A stretch of DNA of 64,000 nucleotides from NCBI RefSeq assembly GCF_011765465.1, contig NZ_CP050265.1:1550001-1614000 (forward strand). Direction: 5' to 3'. This stretch comes from Erythrobacter sp. (GTDB lineage Bacteria; Pseudomonadota; Alphaproteobacteria; Sphingomonadales; Sphingomonadaceae). A program made the translations under genes and the position numbers. Every line of letters starts with the position of its first letter. Within the stretch, counting starts at the first letter, position 1. Below, piece after piece: positions 17,478 through 27,675 of this stretch. Below the pieces are notes generated by a model that ran no database searches, was not told where the DNA came from, and worked only from the letters and a program-made list of their open reading frames with translations.

Positions 17478-17582
17478 GATTCTAGGTCCGCGGCGGCCAT
17501 TGGGGCCGTCCTTTGCAGGAAATATGGGTAGCGGCGGGCAGCGCCGCAATGGCGGGGCGCACGAAGCTGTGGAAGCGGGCGG

Positions 17583-17843
17583 TCACTTCTGCACAATGGG
17601 ATGAGCCGGGTTGTCGTTCCTTGCCAGAAGGAAGAACACGCAAAAGGAGATTGCCGCGCCCGCTGCGATGACGCCACCGAAATGCATACCGAGTGTAGGC
17701 AGGACCACTGCTCCCACAAGCACCGGGCCGAGCAGAACGAACCCGGTGACGTTATCGTAAACCGGCTGCGCCAGCGCAAAGGCGATAGCGAGCGCCGGAA
17801 CGAACAGCGTCAGCGAAAAGACGAGGCCGATAACGAAGAACAC
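17583..17843 (-). CDS. Small membrane protein of unknown function
   Basis: An 86-residue hydrophobic product with three predicted membrane helices (about residues 3-26, 33-50 and 56-74) and a short polar tail. The coding stretch is lower in GC than its surroundings, and the hydrophobic pattern is continuous, which argues for a real gene rather than a chance frame. No family was recognised. It lies between ybaB and lon on the same strand. The region upstream, 17844-17961, shows no other clear feature. Confidence 0.55.
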   Translation of the reverse strand: MFFVIGLVFSLTLFVPALAIAFALAQPVYDNVTGFVLLGPVLVGAVVLPTLGMHFGGVIAAGAAISFCVFFLLARNDNPAHPIVQK

Positions 17844-17961
17844 GATGGCCTCGCCCTAATCGGGATCGGGGGCGGTCAGCGAACCCGCCGCGACGACTAA
17901 GGCGACGCCGAACACCTGAGCGAGGCAGAGCTGCTTTGCGAGCGTCCCCCGCAAGGCGACA

Positions 17962-18303
17962 TCACCCCATGCCCGGCAGGTTGAACCCCGGCGGCAGGCC
18001 CATCGAGCCCTGCATTTCCTTCATCTGCTCGGCCGAAACCCGATCCGCCTTGTCACGCGCGTCGTTGAAGGCGGCGGTGACGAGGTCTTCGAGCACCTGC
18101 TTTTCCTCCGGCTTCATCAGGCTGTCGTCGATGTCGACGCCGATGATCCGGCCCTTGGCGGTCGCGCGGACTTTCACGAGCCCGCCGCCCGACTGGCCCT
18201 CGACTTCCATGTTGTCGAGCTTGACCTGCATCTCGTTCATCTGTTTCTGGATCGTCTCGGCGGCCTGCTGGGCGGCCTGCATCATTTCTTCCATCGATTT
18301 CAT
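17962..18303 (-). CDS. ybaB: YbaB/EbfC-family nucleoid-associated protein
   Basis: A 113-residue DNA-binding protein that forms tweezer-like dimers. It begins MKSMEEMMQAAQQAAETIQK and has the conserved core EGQSGGGLVKVRATAKGRI near residues 34-52 and the Met/Pro/Gly-rich tail (GLPPGFNLPGMG). The start ATG at 18301-18303 is 13 bases after the dnaX stop, the near-universal dnaX-ybaB pairing. Identification is secure. Confidence 0.95.
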   Translation of the reverse strand: MKSMEEMMQAAQQAAETIQKQMNEMQVKLDNMEVEGQSGGGLVKVRATAKGRIIGVDIDDSLMKPEEKQVLEDLVTAAFNDARDKADRVSAEQMKEMQGSMGLPPGFNLPGMG

Positions 18304-18316
18304 CGCGTTCTCTCCA

Positions 18317-20167
<1,851 letters not shown>

Positions 20168-20235
20168 AAGCTAGGCGTTCGCCGCGGTTTTGTCATGGCG
20201 AGCCGTGCGGAAAAATGTGCGCTGAAAAAGGAAAA

Positions 20236-20323
20236 GGAGCCGAGCGACCCGCCGCAATTCACCTGGGCTGCTTCCTTCCGGACCTGACCCGGTGAGCGAA
20301 CGCAAACGTCCACCCGACTCCCG
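20236..20323 (-). ncRNA. ffs: Bacterial small signal recognition particle RNA (4.5S type)
   Basis: The minus strand contains the invariant SRP domain IV sequence (GGTCAGGTCCGGAAGGAAGC around 20269-20288) with its asymmetric loop and GGAA tetraloop. The flanks pair: 5' GAGTCGGGTGGAC near 20308-20320 with the 3' end CTCGGCTC near 20237-20244 and beyond. A T-rich tract follows the 3' end. Location just upstream of dnaX is common in alphaproteobacteria. Ends are accurate to a few bases. Confidence 0.93.
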
Positions 20324-20329
20324 ACCGCG

Positions 20330-20358
20330 CATATGGCGCGAAACTTCCGCGAATTCAA
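20330..20358 (-). promoter_or_regulatory. SRP RNA promoter
   Basis: TTGAAT (20353-20358), a 17-base spacer and CATATG (20330-20335) on the minus strand lie at the right distance from the predicted RNA 5' end near 20323. Confidence 0.5.
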
Positions 20359-20399
20359 CAGCGGGATGTCGCGTGTTGCGCTTTCCGGTCGCGCAGCGA

Positions 20400-20456
20400 C
20401 CGCAAGGCCGACCGGCCGCCCGCAGCGATGCGGCCGTCAGGCCGCATGAGCGAGGA
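20400..20456 (+). repeat. Structured repeat, copy A (inverted partner at 20750-20805)
   Basis: A 57-base element with a constant 29-base head (CCGCAAGGCCGACCGGCCGC...), a central hairpin GCGGCC/GGCCGC and a constant tail ATGAGCGAGGA. It ends three bases from the stop codon of the NDUFS4-like gene. Copy B has the same head and tail but a different hairpin stem that still pairs. Confidence 0.85.
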
Positions 20457-20458
20457 TT

Positions 20459-20737
20459 TTACTTAAAATTGTCCGCGTAAGCCTGAAGCTTGAGCCGCTT
20501 GGGAGGCGTCTGGTGCACGCGTGCGGGGATGCCGTATTTCTCGGCATAGGCTTTCGCCGCGTCCTTGGTGGGGAAGTTGAGCCGCACCTGGGCCTGCGTG
20601 TCCCCGCTCCCGGCCCAGCCCATCAGCGGGTCGGGCCGCAGCGCCTCGGACCGCTCGAATTCGAGCACCCAGGTGTCGGTCTTGGCCTTGCCGGACTGCA
20701 TCGCGCTCTTGGGCTGCTGGTAGATCACTGCGGGCAT
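20459..20737 (-). CDS. Complex I accessory subunit (NDUFS4 / ETC complex I conserved region family)
   Basis: A 92-residue protein of the family that includes mitochondrial NDUFS4, an assembly and stability factor of NADH:ubiquinone oxidoreductase found also in alphaproteobacteria. Typical features are the opening IYQQPKSAMQSGKAKTDTWV, WAGSGDTQAQVRLNF near residues 41-55 and the basic C-terminal half with FPTKDAAKAYAEKYG. The gene stands alone, away from any nuo operon, as usual for this subunit. It is bracketed by two inverted copies of a structured repeat, one in its 5' untranslated region and one just past the stop. Confidence 0.92.
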   Translation of the reverse strand: MPAVIYQQPKSAMQSGKAKTDTWVLEFERSEALRPDPLMGWAGSGDTQAQVRLNFPTKDAAKAYAEKYGIPARVHQTPPKRLKLQAYADNFK

Positions 20738-20749
20738 TTTTGTTTCGTT

Positions 20750-20805
20750 TCCTCGCTCATGCGAGCTGCGCTCGCGTCGCTGCGGGCGGCCGGTCGGCCT
20801 TGCGG
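20750..20805 (-). repeat. Structured repeat, copy B (inverted partner at 20400-20456)
   Basis: A 56-base element on the minus strand, identical to copy A in the 29-base head and 11-base tail. The middle hairpin is GCGAGC/GCTCGC instead of GCGGCC/GGCCGC, so the paired structure is kept while both strands of the stem differ. The tail AGCGAGGA also supplies the likely ribosome binding site for the NDUFS4-like gene. Confidence 0.85.
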
Positions 20806-20861
20806 CGCGCTGTGCGCGCCGTTGATCCCACCTAGAATTGTGCGTTTGCGATAATCCAGAA

Positions 20862-23291
20862 TCACTCGCGGTTGAAGGCGTTTTTGGTCTTCAGGCTCGG
20901 CTTTTCCTCCCATGGGCGTTCGGGCCAACGGTGCTTTGGATAGCGCCCCTTCATGTCCTTCGCCACATCCGCCCAGCTGCCGCGCCAGAAGCCGGGGAGA
21001 TCGCGCGTCGACTGGACCGGGCGCCCGGCGGGGCTGGTAAGCTTGAGGAGCAGCGGCACATCCCCGATCATCGGATGCGCGTCGAGCCCGAACAGCGCCT
21101 GCACCCGCACCTCGACGCTCGGCGCGTCCTCGCCCGCGTAATCGATCGCGTGGCGCGTGCCCGCGGGCGAGGTGAAATGGGTGGGGGCTTCGTTTTCGAG
21201 GCGCTGGCGGGCATCCCAGTCGAGCAGGCCCATCGCCGCCTCCGCCACACGGCCCGGTGCTATTTCGAGATCGCGCCGACCCTCCAGCAACGGGCCGAGC
21301 CAGAGCGCGGCGTTATCGCGCAGGGCTTCGGGCGACAGCGCCTCGACCCTCGCAAAGCGAGCCCGGGCGAGGAAGCCGTCCGGCAGCAGGCCGCCTGTCG
21401 CCAGTCTCTCCAGAGCTTTGTCCACAAGGATGTCCACAACCGCCGCCGGGTCTGGCGACGGCTCCGCCACGCTCGCCAGCGTGATCGCGCCGAGCCGCCT
21501 GCGGCGCACCGCGCGCACCCGGTTCTTCTCGTCGTCCCAGTCGGTTGCGACCGCTTCCTCGATCCGGTCTGCGAAGATCGCCGCGACCCTTTCGGACGCA
21601 AGCTCGGCCCCAGCCGTGATCCGCGCGCCCGCCGCCTGCCCCTGAGCATCGCCGATCACGATCCATTCGGCGCGCGCCAGCAGAGAGGCCGGATCGAGCC
21701 GGAAGCCGCGCCCGCCCGCAGCGATCCAGTGCTCACCCGAGGCATCGCGCCGCCGCGCCACGAAGTCGGGCCGCGCAAGGGCGAGGCATTCGAATGGATC
21801 GAGGTTGCGTGCGCCCGGCTGTGCCAGCCCTCGTGCGCGCTTAGCCCAGCCCTGCGCGGTCCGGCGCGCGCCATCGGCTCGTTTGCCGCGCTCCCTTGCC
21901 CAGCCGGAAAGGCGCTGCGCGAGGTCTTCGCCACGCCCCCCGAGCCCGCGTTCCTGCAGCAGCATGACGATCCGCGCCGTCTCCTCCTCGCACCCGGCCT
22001 CGGCGGCGAAAAGGAGCGCAGCGGCTTGATCGGGCGCCATCGCAAGCGCAGCGACCTTCTCACCCCACGGCGTGATCCGTCCCTGACCGTCGAGCGCGCC
22101 CATCGCCGCCAGCCGCACCTGGGCGCTTGCCACGGCGGCTTCGGGCGGCGGGTCGAGCCACGGCAGCGCCGCCGGGTCGCCCTGCCCCCAGCGCGCCAGC
22201 GTCAGCACGAGCGGGGCAAGGTCGGCGGTCGCGATTTCGGGCGCGGCGAATTCGGGGCGACCGAGATGCCCGCCTTCCTCCCACAAGCGGTAGGTTATCC
22301 CCGGCCCTTGCCGGGCGGCTCGCCCCGCGCGCTGGGCGGCGGCGGCGCGGCTTGCCCGGCGGGTGACGAGATGGGTGGTCCCGGCGGCGGGATCGAATTC
22401 GGCGAGGCGCGCAAGGCCGCTGTCGACCACGACCGAAACCCCGTCCAATGTGAGCGAGGTTTCCGCAATCGCGCTCGCCAGCACGACGCGGCGGCGGCCG
22501 TGGGCGTCGCGGGCGATAGCGGCGCGCTGGGCGGCGGGCTCGACCTGGCCGTGGAGCGGCAGGATCGGAATATCGGGCAGGCGTGCGGCGAGGCGTTCGC
22601 GGACCCGCTCGATCTCGCGCACGCCGGGCAGGAAGGCGAGAATGTCGCCGTCCTCGTCCCGCCACGCCTGCATCACCGCGCCTGCGACAGCATCTTCGAT
22701 TCCCTGCGAAGGATCGGAGCCAAGCCACTTGATTGCCAGCGGAAAGCTGCGCCCCTCACTCTCGATCACCGGCGCGTTCTCGCCCAGCAGCCGCGCGAAG
22801 CGCGCCCCGTCGATGGTCGCCGACATCACCAGCACGCGCAGATCCTCGCGCAGCACAGCGCGGCTTTCCAACGCGAGAGCAAGGCCGAGATCGCTGTCGA
22901 GGTGGCGCTCGTGCGCCTCGTCGAAGAGAAGCGCCGAGATGCCGGGCAGTTCGGGATCCTCGACCAGCCGGTTTACGAGGATCGCCTCGGTCATGACGAG
23001 CACGCGAGTGCGCGCCGAAACGCGGCTTTCGAGACGCGTCGCATAGCCCACCGTCTCGCCCGGCTTTTCGCCGAGCAGGGCCGCCATGCGCTCGGCCGCG
23101 GCGCGCGCGGCGACGCGGCGCGGCGATGTGACGATGACCTGCCCGGTGCACCATCCCTCCTCCAGCAGCGCCGGAGCCACAGCAGTCGTCTTGCCTGCCC
23201 CTGGCGGCGCGACGAGCACGCCCGCGCCCGTCCCGCGCAGGGCGGCGAGCACGTCGGGCAGAACGGCGTGGATCGGCAGAGCGTCAGCCAT
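20862..23291 (-). CDS. hrpB: ATP-dependent helicase HrpB
   Basis: A DEAH-box RNA-helicase-like protein of 809 residues. It has Walker A PPGAGKTT (29-36), DEAH at 124-127, motif III SATIDGARF near 146-154, the HrpB-specific helicase C-terminal domain with QRAGRAARQGPG near 317-328, and the HrpB C-terminal domain ending in a basic stretch (RYPKHRWPERPWEEKP). The cellular RNA target is not established in the family. It reads away from the polyprenyl synthase gene stop on the same strand, with a short 50-base gap. Confidence 0.94.
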   Translation of the reverse strand: MADALPIHAVLPDVLAALRGTGAGVLVAPPGAGKTTAVAPALLEEGWCTGQVIVTSPRRVAARAAAERMAALLGEKPGETVGYATRLESRVSARTRVLVMTEAILVNRLVEDPELPGISALLFDEAHERHLDSDLGLALALESRAVLREDLRVLVMSATIDGARFARLLGENAPVIESEGRSFPLAIKWLGSDPSQGIEDAVAGAVMQAWRDEDGDILAFLPGVREIERVRERLAARLPDIPILPLHGQVEPAAQRAAIARDAHGRRRVVLASAIAETSLTLDGVSVVVDSGLARLAEFDPAAGTTHLVTRRASRAAAAQRAGRAARQGPGITYRLWEEGGHLGRPEFAAPEIATADLAPLVLTLARWGQGDPAALPWLDPPPEAAVASAQVRLAAMGALDGQGRITPWGEKVAALAMAPDQAAALLFAAEAGCEEETARIVMLLQERGLGGRGEDLAQRLSGWARERGKRADGARRTAQGWAKRARGLAQPGARNLDPFECLALARPDFVARRRDASGEHWIAAGGRGFRLDPASLLARAEWIVIGDAQGQAAGARITAGAELASERVAAIFADRIEEAVATDWDDEKNRVRAVRRRRLGAITLASVAEPSPDPAAVVDILVDKALERLATGGLLPDGFLARARFARVEALSPEALRDNAALWLGPLLEGRRDLEIAPGRVAEAAMGLLDWDARQRLENEAPTHFTSPAGTRHAIDYAGEDAPSVEVRVQALFGLDAHPMIGDVPLLLKLTSPAGRPVQSTRDLPGFWRGSWADVAKDMKGRYPKHRWPERPWEEKPSLKTKNAFNRE

Positions 23292-23341
23292 GCAGAGGCT
23301 GTGCCAGATTCGGCCCCTCCTTCAAGCCCCGCGACCGGGCT

Positions 23342-24352
23342 TTAGTACCCGCGCGCGACCGCGAATTGAGCTGCTTCGGTCATCGCCGCGCGCGCCTTGC
23401 CGTCGGGGAAGATCGAGATCGCGTCGATCGCCCGGTGGGCGAAATGGCGCGCGCGTTCACGGGTATCCTCGAGCGCGTCGTGCTTTTCGATCAGGGAAAC
23501 GGCCTGCGCGAAATCCTCGTCGCTCGAGCGGTGGCCGAGGATGGCATCGCGCCAGAATTTGCGCTCCGCCCCGTCGCCGCGGGCATGAGCGAGAATGACG
23601 GGCAGCGTCATCTTGCCCTCGCGAAAATCGTCGCCGCGGTCCTTGCCCATCTGCGCCGCGTCGGAATCATAATCGATCGCATCGTCGACGAGCTGGAAGG
23701 CGACGCCGAGATTGCGCCCGTAATCCTCGAGCGCGCGCTCCTGTTCGTCGGAGCATTCCGCAACGACAGCCGCGATCTGGCTGGCGGCGGCGAACAGCGC
23801 GGCGGTCTTGGCGCCGATGATGTGGAGGTAGCGTTCCTCGCTCGTCTCGATCTGGCGTTGGGCGGTCAGCTGCGAAACCTCGCCCTCGGCGATGACCGCG
23901 CTCGCATGGCTGAGGATCTTGAGAACGCGCAAACTGCCGTCCTCGGTCATCAGTTCGAAGGCGCGGGAGAACAGGAAATCGCCGACCAGCACGGTCGCCG
24001 GATTGCCGAACACGATGTTAGCCGCCGCCTTGCCCCGCCTGAGTTCGCTGCCATCGACGACGTCATCGTGCAGCAGCGTCGCGGTGTGGATGAATTCGAC
24101 CGCGGCGGCGAGCTTGTGATGGCGCGTTCCGTTGTAGCCGACCAGTTCAGCCCCGGCGAGCGTCAGCATCGGCCTCAGCCGCTTGCCCCCGCCCGAAATC
24201 AGATGCCCTGCCAGCCTGGGGATGAGCGGGATTTCGCTCTGCATTCGTTCGAGAATGACGGTGTTCACCGCGTTCATCCCGCTCGCCGTCAAGGAAAGCA
24301 TCGGATCGAGCGTCGGCCGCTTGCGCGGCAGGGGAACGACATCGGCTGTCAT
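23342..24352 (-). CDS. ispB: Long-chain trans-polyprenyl diphosphate synthase (ubiquinone side chain)
   Basis: This enzyme builds the isoprenoid tail of ubiquinone by repeated condensation of isopentenyl diphosphate. The 336-residue protein has GGGKRLRP near 54-61, the first aspartate-rich motif DDVVD (96-100) and the second DDAID (223-227). Small residues just before the first motif are consistent with a long product; Q-10 is usual in Sphingomonadales, but chain length cannot be read with certainty. It is divergent from the chorismate mutase gene with 66 bases between starts. Confidence 0.92.
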   Translation of the reverse strand: MTADVVPLPRKRPTLDPMLSLTASGMNAVNTVILERMQSEIPLIPRLAGHLISGGGKRLRPMLTLAGAELVGYNGTRHHKLAAAVEFIHTATLLHDDVVDGSELRRGKAAANIVFGNPATVLVGDFLFSRAFELMTEDGSLRVLKILSHASAVIAEGEVSQLTAQRQIETSEERYLHIIGAKTAALFAAASQIAAVVAECSDEQERALEDYGRNLGVAFQLVDDAIDYDSDAAQMGKDRGDDFREGKMTLPVILAHARGDGAERKFWRDAILGHRSSDEDFAQAVSLIEKHDALEDTRERARHFAHRAIDAISIFPDGKARAAMTEAAQFAVARGY

Positions 24353-24418
24353 AAGTGGCGCATTTGGGCGAGCGATGGACGCTTGGCAAGCCGCAAATTG
24401 CTGTTAGCTTTGCATCCG

Positions 24419-24763
24419 ATGTCCGACGATATGCACCATGCCGCCGCCACCGGAGAGCCTGCGCAAGGCACCGCCTCGCCTGCATCGGACCCCGTTCTGG
24501 CGGGCTATCGGCGGAGCATCGACAATATCGACGCGGCGCTCATCCATATGCTAGCCGAGCGGTTTCGCATCACCCAGGCGGTTGGCGAATACAAGGCTAA
24601 GGCGACGCTCCCCCCGGCCGATCCGGAGCGTGAGAAGCGCCAGATCGCGCGTCTGCGCAAACTGTCGGAAGAGGCCGATCTCGACCCCGAGTTCTCCGAG
24701 AAATTCCTGCGCTTCATCATCGACGAGGTCATCCGCCACCACGAAAAGGCCCGGTCGCTCTAG
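24419..24763 (+). CDS. Chorismate mutase (AroQ class)
   Basis: A 114-residue all-helical enzyme that rearranges chorismate to prephenate for phenylalanine and tyrosine synthesis. The AroQ fold is seen in YRRSIDNIDAALIHMLAERF near 29-48, with the substrate-contacting Arg and Asp, and VGEYKAKATLPPADPEREK near 56-74, followed by the C-terminal helix FLRFIIDEVIRHHEK. It is a stand-alone mutase with no fused dehydratase or dehydrogenase. The ATG at 24419 is preceded by a 66-base region shared with ispB. Confidence 0.93.
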   Translation: MSDDMHHAAATGEPAQGTASPASDPVLAGYRRSIDNIDAALIHMLAERFRITQAVGEYKAKATLPPADPEREKRQIARLRKLSEEADLDPEFSEKFLRFIIDEVIRHHEKARSL

Positions 24764-24766
24764 GGG

Positions 24767-25192
24767 CTAGCGCGGCTCCTCGCCGGGATCCGCGGCAGGT
24801 GGAGTCGCTATCGGAGGGGCATCGGGCGACGGATCGACCGGAGCCGGGCGATCGCGCGGATCAAGCCTTTCGAAAGGAAGCGCGACCCTCTCGCCGCTCG
24901 CCAGGGCGTCGCGCAGGATGATGATCGAATTCACCGCTGCCGCCCGGGAGCGCACAGCGCGCAGTTCCGCCTGGGAGAGGCGAATGCGATTACCCTCGCT
25001 GTCGAAGGCGAACCGCCCCGCGCCGGGATAGAACAGGGCATCGACGCGCCCTTCCTCCTCGAATCGCTCAATCGTCGCATAGGGATTGTGAAACGCCGTG
25101 CGCGTCCCGGTGAGATCGCCGCGAGGGCTCGGCGAGGCGCAGGCGGCGAGCGCGAACATCGCGGCAAGGGACAGGCTGGCTTTCGGGTTCAT
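24767..25192 (-). CDS. Predicted lipoprotein of unknown function
   Basis: A 141-residue product with a short signal peptide and lipobox LAACAS (Cys near residue 18). The mature protein is mostly polar, with a conserved-looking middle (HNPYATIERFEEEGRVDALF) and a Pro-rich C-terminal tail (PAPVDPSPDAPPIATPPAADP). Its stop lies three bases from that of chorismate mutase on the other strand. No family recognised. The ATG at 25190-25192 fits the signal peptide; upstream codons in frame do not. Confidence 0.75.
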   Translation of the reverse strand: MNPKASLSLAAMFALAACASPSPRGDLTGTRTAFHNPYATIERFEEEGRVDALFYPGAGRFAFDSEGNRIRLSQAELRAVRSRAAAVNSIIILRDALASGERVALPFERLDPRDRPAPVDPSPDAPPIATPPAADPGEEPR

Positions 25193-25264
25193 CAGAGCCC
25201 TCCGCAGGGGTTCGTGCGAAGGCTGAGGGGCGGCGCTTGAATAGCCGCTTAATGGAAGCGGGCC

Positions 25265-25370
25265 GCACCGGGGCGATCCGTGCCCCGGTGCGCCCCTCGC
25301 GGTCCGCGCTGCGAACCGCCGAACCGCCGGGTCATGGTGCGCGCCGGGGCGGGGCTCGGCCCCGGCGCGC
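25265..25370 (-). terminator. Two strong GC-rich hairpins downstream of the Arg/Thr-rich protein gene
   Basis: The 193-base gap holds two perfect hairpins: GCACCGGGGC/GCCCCGGTGC (25265-25274 with 25282-25291) and GCGCGCCGGGG/CCCCGGCGCGC (25339-25349 with 25360-25370). Both lie just past the stop at 25386 on the minus strand. Neither has a T tract, so they may act as transcript-end stabilisers or Rho-dependent pause sites rather than classical terminators. Confidence 0.55.
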
Positions 25371-25385
25371 GCGGCTCGAAACGGA

Positions 25386-25952
25386 TCAGCGCGGCGCGCG
25401 GCGCAGGCGCTTGCCCGGGGTGCCGGTGCGGCTGACGCGCCGCTCGGTCCGCAGCCGTCCGGCCTCGTCGCGCGAGCGGGTCGTGGTTCGGTCACGAGCG
25501 AAGAGCGTCCCTCCATCGGGGCCGGTCACGCGCTGGCTCGCCTGCGAATTGCCTGCAGCGTCGCGGCTACGCTCCCCGAAGACGCCATACTGCTCGCCGC
25601 TTCGGGTCGTCGCGGTGCCGGTAAAGGTGGAGCCGTTGCCGGAGCGCAGGCGCTCGCCTTCGAAGGAGCGGGTCCGACCCTCGGGCCCGGTGCGGCTGCG
25701 GCTGACGGTCGAGCCGGTCTCGGTGCGCTGGCGGTCGAGGGTGGTTGCCACCGACTTGCCGCTTTCCTTGTGCGTGGCGGTGCGGTCGCGGTCGAGCGTG
25801 CCCGCCTCCCTGTCCAGCGTGGTGGTCTGGGTGACGGTCGCCTTTTCGCCGTCGTAGGTCCGCGTCCGGGTCTCCTGCGCGCCGGCCGGAACTGCGAGCA
25901 GCCCGAGCGCCGTGAGAGCGGCAAGGCCGAGAAGTGAAATCGTGGGTCGCAT
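25386..25952 (-). CDS. Secreted Arg/Thr/Ser-rich protein of unknown function
   Basis: A 188-residue product with a clear signal peptide (cleavage near AGAQ, residue 26). The mature protein is low in hydrophobic residues and dominated by Arg, Thr, Ser, Glu and Gly, with loosely repeated segments of the kind TTLDREAGTLDRDRTATH and TTLDRQRTETGSTVSRSRT, suggesting a repetitive, extended or beta-solenoid-like structure. It is the last gene downstream of the ECF sigma/anti-sigma pair, 129 bases after it. An earlier in-frame ATG at 25971-25973 is possible but the signal peptide fits the start at 25952. Confidence 0.75.
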   Translation of the reverse strand: MRPTISLLGLAALTALGLLAVPAGAQETRTRTYDGEKATVTQTTTLDREAGTLDRDRTATHKESGKSVATTLDRQRTETGSTVSRSRTGPEGRTRSFEGERLRSGNGSTFTGTATTRSGEQYGVFGERSRDAAGNSQASQRVTGPDGGTLFARDRTTTRSRDEAGRLRTERRVSRTGTPGKRLRRAPR

Positions 25953-26081
25953 CGTCTCATCCTTTCGGATCAAGGGGGTGTTGGGCGGCCCCGCCCGGCT
26001 GCCACCATTGCAGGCGGGGACATCGCGATAACGGGCAAGGGGTCCGCGACCCTTCGCATCTGCTGCGGTTTTTCTGCCGGC

Positions 26082-26993
26082 TCACCGGTTTTCCCGGAGG
26101 GCCGGAGGGTTGGCGGAAGCGGCAGGCTCGCCCACCATTTCCTCTTCGATCGCCCGGTCGATACCGCGTTCGAGCCATTGCTCGCGCCGCTCGCGCCATT
26201 GCCTGATGCGCGCGCGCCGCTCTTCCGGGGGGAGCCGACGCAGGCGCTCTAACCGGTCGGCAATCGGCCTGCGCGCCCCCGCCCCGCCCTGGCGGCGCAC
26301 GAAGTCCTCGGGCTCGATCGCCTCGCCGCTCTCAACCGACTCGCGCATATCGTCGCGGCGGCCCTCGATCCGGCTGCCGATCCGCGCCGCGCGCCGTTCC
26401 CGGAAGTCGTCCATGCGCTCGCGCAGGCGCGCCTCCTGCTGCGGGCTCGGCACGGGAAGACCCTGTGCTCGCCTCCGTTCGAGCGCCCGGTCGAGCCGCC
26501 GCTCGGTCGCCTCGCGTCGCAATTCGGCGCGGCGGGTGCGGAAATCGTCGAAGCGGCGGAACGCTTCCTCGAGCTCTTCGGGCGTGTCGATCGGGCCTTG
26601 GATGACGACCGGCGCATCGGCCGCGCCGGGCGGGACCGGGGCGATGTTCTCAGCCGCAGGGGGCGCAGGGACGGTTTCCGGCCCGGCAAGGCTCGCCCAG
26701 ACCTCGCCCGGCGAAGGCACCCGGTCGGGCAGCGTGCCGAACAGGCCGGTCGCCGCCGCTGCGCTGGCGAGCGCGCCGAAGGCGAGCGCCCCCAGCGCCA
26801 GCCGCCGCCCGCCACGCCAGCGCGGCGCGCGCGGGCGCAGCGGCGGGAGCGCGTCGGGCCGGTCGGCGGTGCGGGCGATCACCCGGTCGGCGAAATCCTC
26901 CGCCAGCGGCGGGACGCGCGCGCCGCGCAGAACCGCGTCGAGCGGTTCGCCCGGGCGGATCGGAGCGCCATTGTCACGGGCCGGATCGCTCAT
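26082..26993 (-). CDS. Putative anti-sigma factor / membrane-anchored Arg-rich regulator
   Basis: A 303-residue product. Residues 1-60 are cytoplasmic in character, residues 62-80 form a single membrane helix (RRLALGALAFGALASAAAATG), and the large C-terminal part is a highly charged Arg/Glu-rich, probably helical domain (rich in RRxxxRxxR patterns), which would lie in the periplasm and resembles Spy/CpxP-like helical sensors in composition. Its ATG overlaps the stop of the ECF sigma gene (ATGA at 26990-26993), the usual sigma/anti-sigma arrangement. The anti-sigma role is inferred from position and topology; no known anti-sigma domain was recognised. Confidence 0.7.
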   Translation of the reverse strand: MSDPARDNGAPIRPGEPLDAVLRGARVPPLAEDFADRVIARTADRPDALPPLRPRAPRWRGGRRLALGALAFGALASAAAATGLFGTLPDRVPSPGEVWASLAGPETVPAPPAAENIAPVPPGAADAPVVIQGPIDTPEELEEAFRRFDDFRTRRAELRREATERRLDRALERRRAQGLPVPSPQQEARLRERMDDFRERRAARIGSRIEGRRDDMRESVESGEAIEPEDFVRRQGGAGARRPIADRLERLRRLPPEERRARIRQWRERREQWLERGIDRAIEEEMVGEPAASANPPALRENR

Positions 26994-27556
26994 GCCGCGT
27001 CTCCTTCGGCCATCCGCTGTTCCTCGAACGCCTTGCGCAGCGCGGCGCGGGCGCGGTGAAGGAGCGATTCGAAAGCCTTGATGTTCATGTCCATTGTCTC
27101 GGCCGCCTCGGCATTGGGCATTTCCTCGTAATAGGTCAGCACGATCGCGGCGCGCTGGCGCTCCGGCAGGGTGGCGATCAGCGCGCGGGCGGCGGCATCG
27201 CGCTGGTCGGCTTCGAGCAGCGCATCGGCGAGCGGTGCCTCGTCGGCGCGCTCGGGCACGTCCTCGCCCGCGTTGCGGCGGCGCTGGCGGAGCCGGTCGA
27301 TCGAAAGGTTCACCGCGACCCGCTTGAGCCACGGTCCCAGCCGAATCGCGCGCCCGGTAATGCCCGGCGCCTTGTCCCACAGGCGCAGCATCGCCTCCTG
27401 CGCGATGTCCTCGGCTTCGTGCGCGTCGCCCAGCATCCGGTAGGCGACCCGGTGGACCATCCCCGCGTGCGCGGCGATCGCCTCGCGCAGCGCGGCTTCC
27501 TCACGCGCGGCGATGCGCGCGACGAGCGCCGCGTCATCCGCGTTGGCGGTGGACAT
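26990..27556 (-). CDS. ECF-type RNA polymerase sigma factor
   Basis: A 188-residue sigma70-family protein with region 2 (HRVAYRMLGDAHEAEDIAQE and following RLWDKAP) and region 4 (LPERQRAAIVLTYYEEMPNA, then the helix-turn-helix up to LLHRARAALRKAF); regions 1 and 3 are missing, as in the ECF group. The chosen start, MSTANADD at 27554-27556, could instead be the ATG at 27578-27580, eight codons upstream; neither has an ideal ribosome binding site. It is translationally coupled to the downstream membrane regulator. The signal sensed is unknown; an envelope stress is the simplest guess. Confidence 0.88.
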   Translation of the reverse strand: MSTANADDAALVARIAAREEAALREAIAAHAGMVHRVAYRMLGDAHEAEDIAQEAMLRLWDKAPGITGRAIRLGPWLKRVAVNLSIDRLRQRRRNAGEDVPERADEAPLADALLEADQRDAAARALIATLPERQRAAIVLTYYEEMPNAEAAETMDMNIKAFESLLHRARAALRKAFEEQRMAEGDAA

Positions 27557-27675
27557 ACGAGGGGCGAGGTTCCCCTTCATGGTTCGCTGCGCAATCCGTC
27601 CCGTTCGCGTGGGTCGTTCCGATCACTTGCCCCCTTAACGCGGGAAGGTGGACGAACCCTTCGCCGAAAAAAGCG

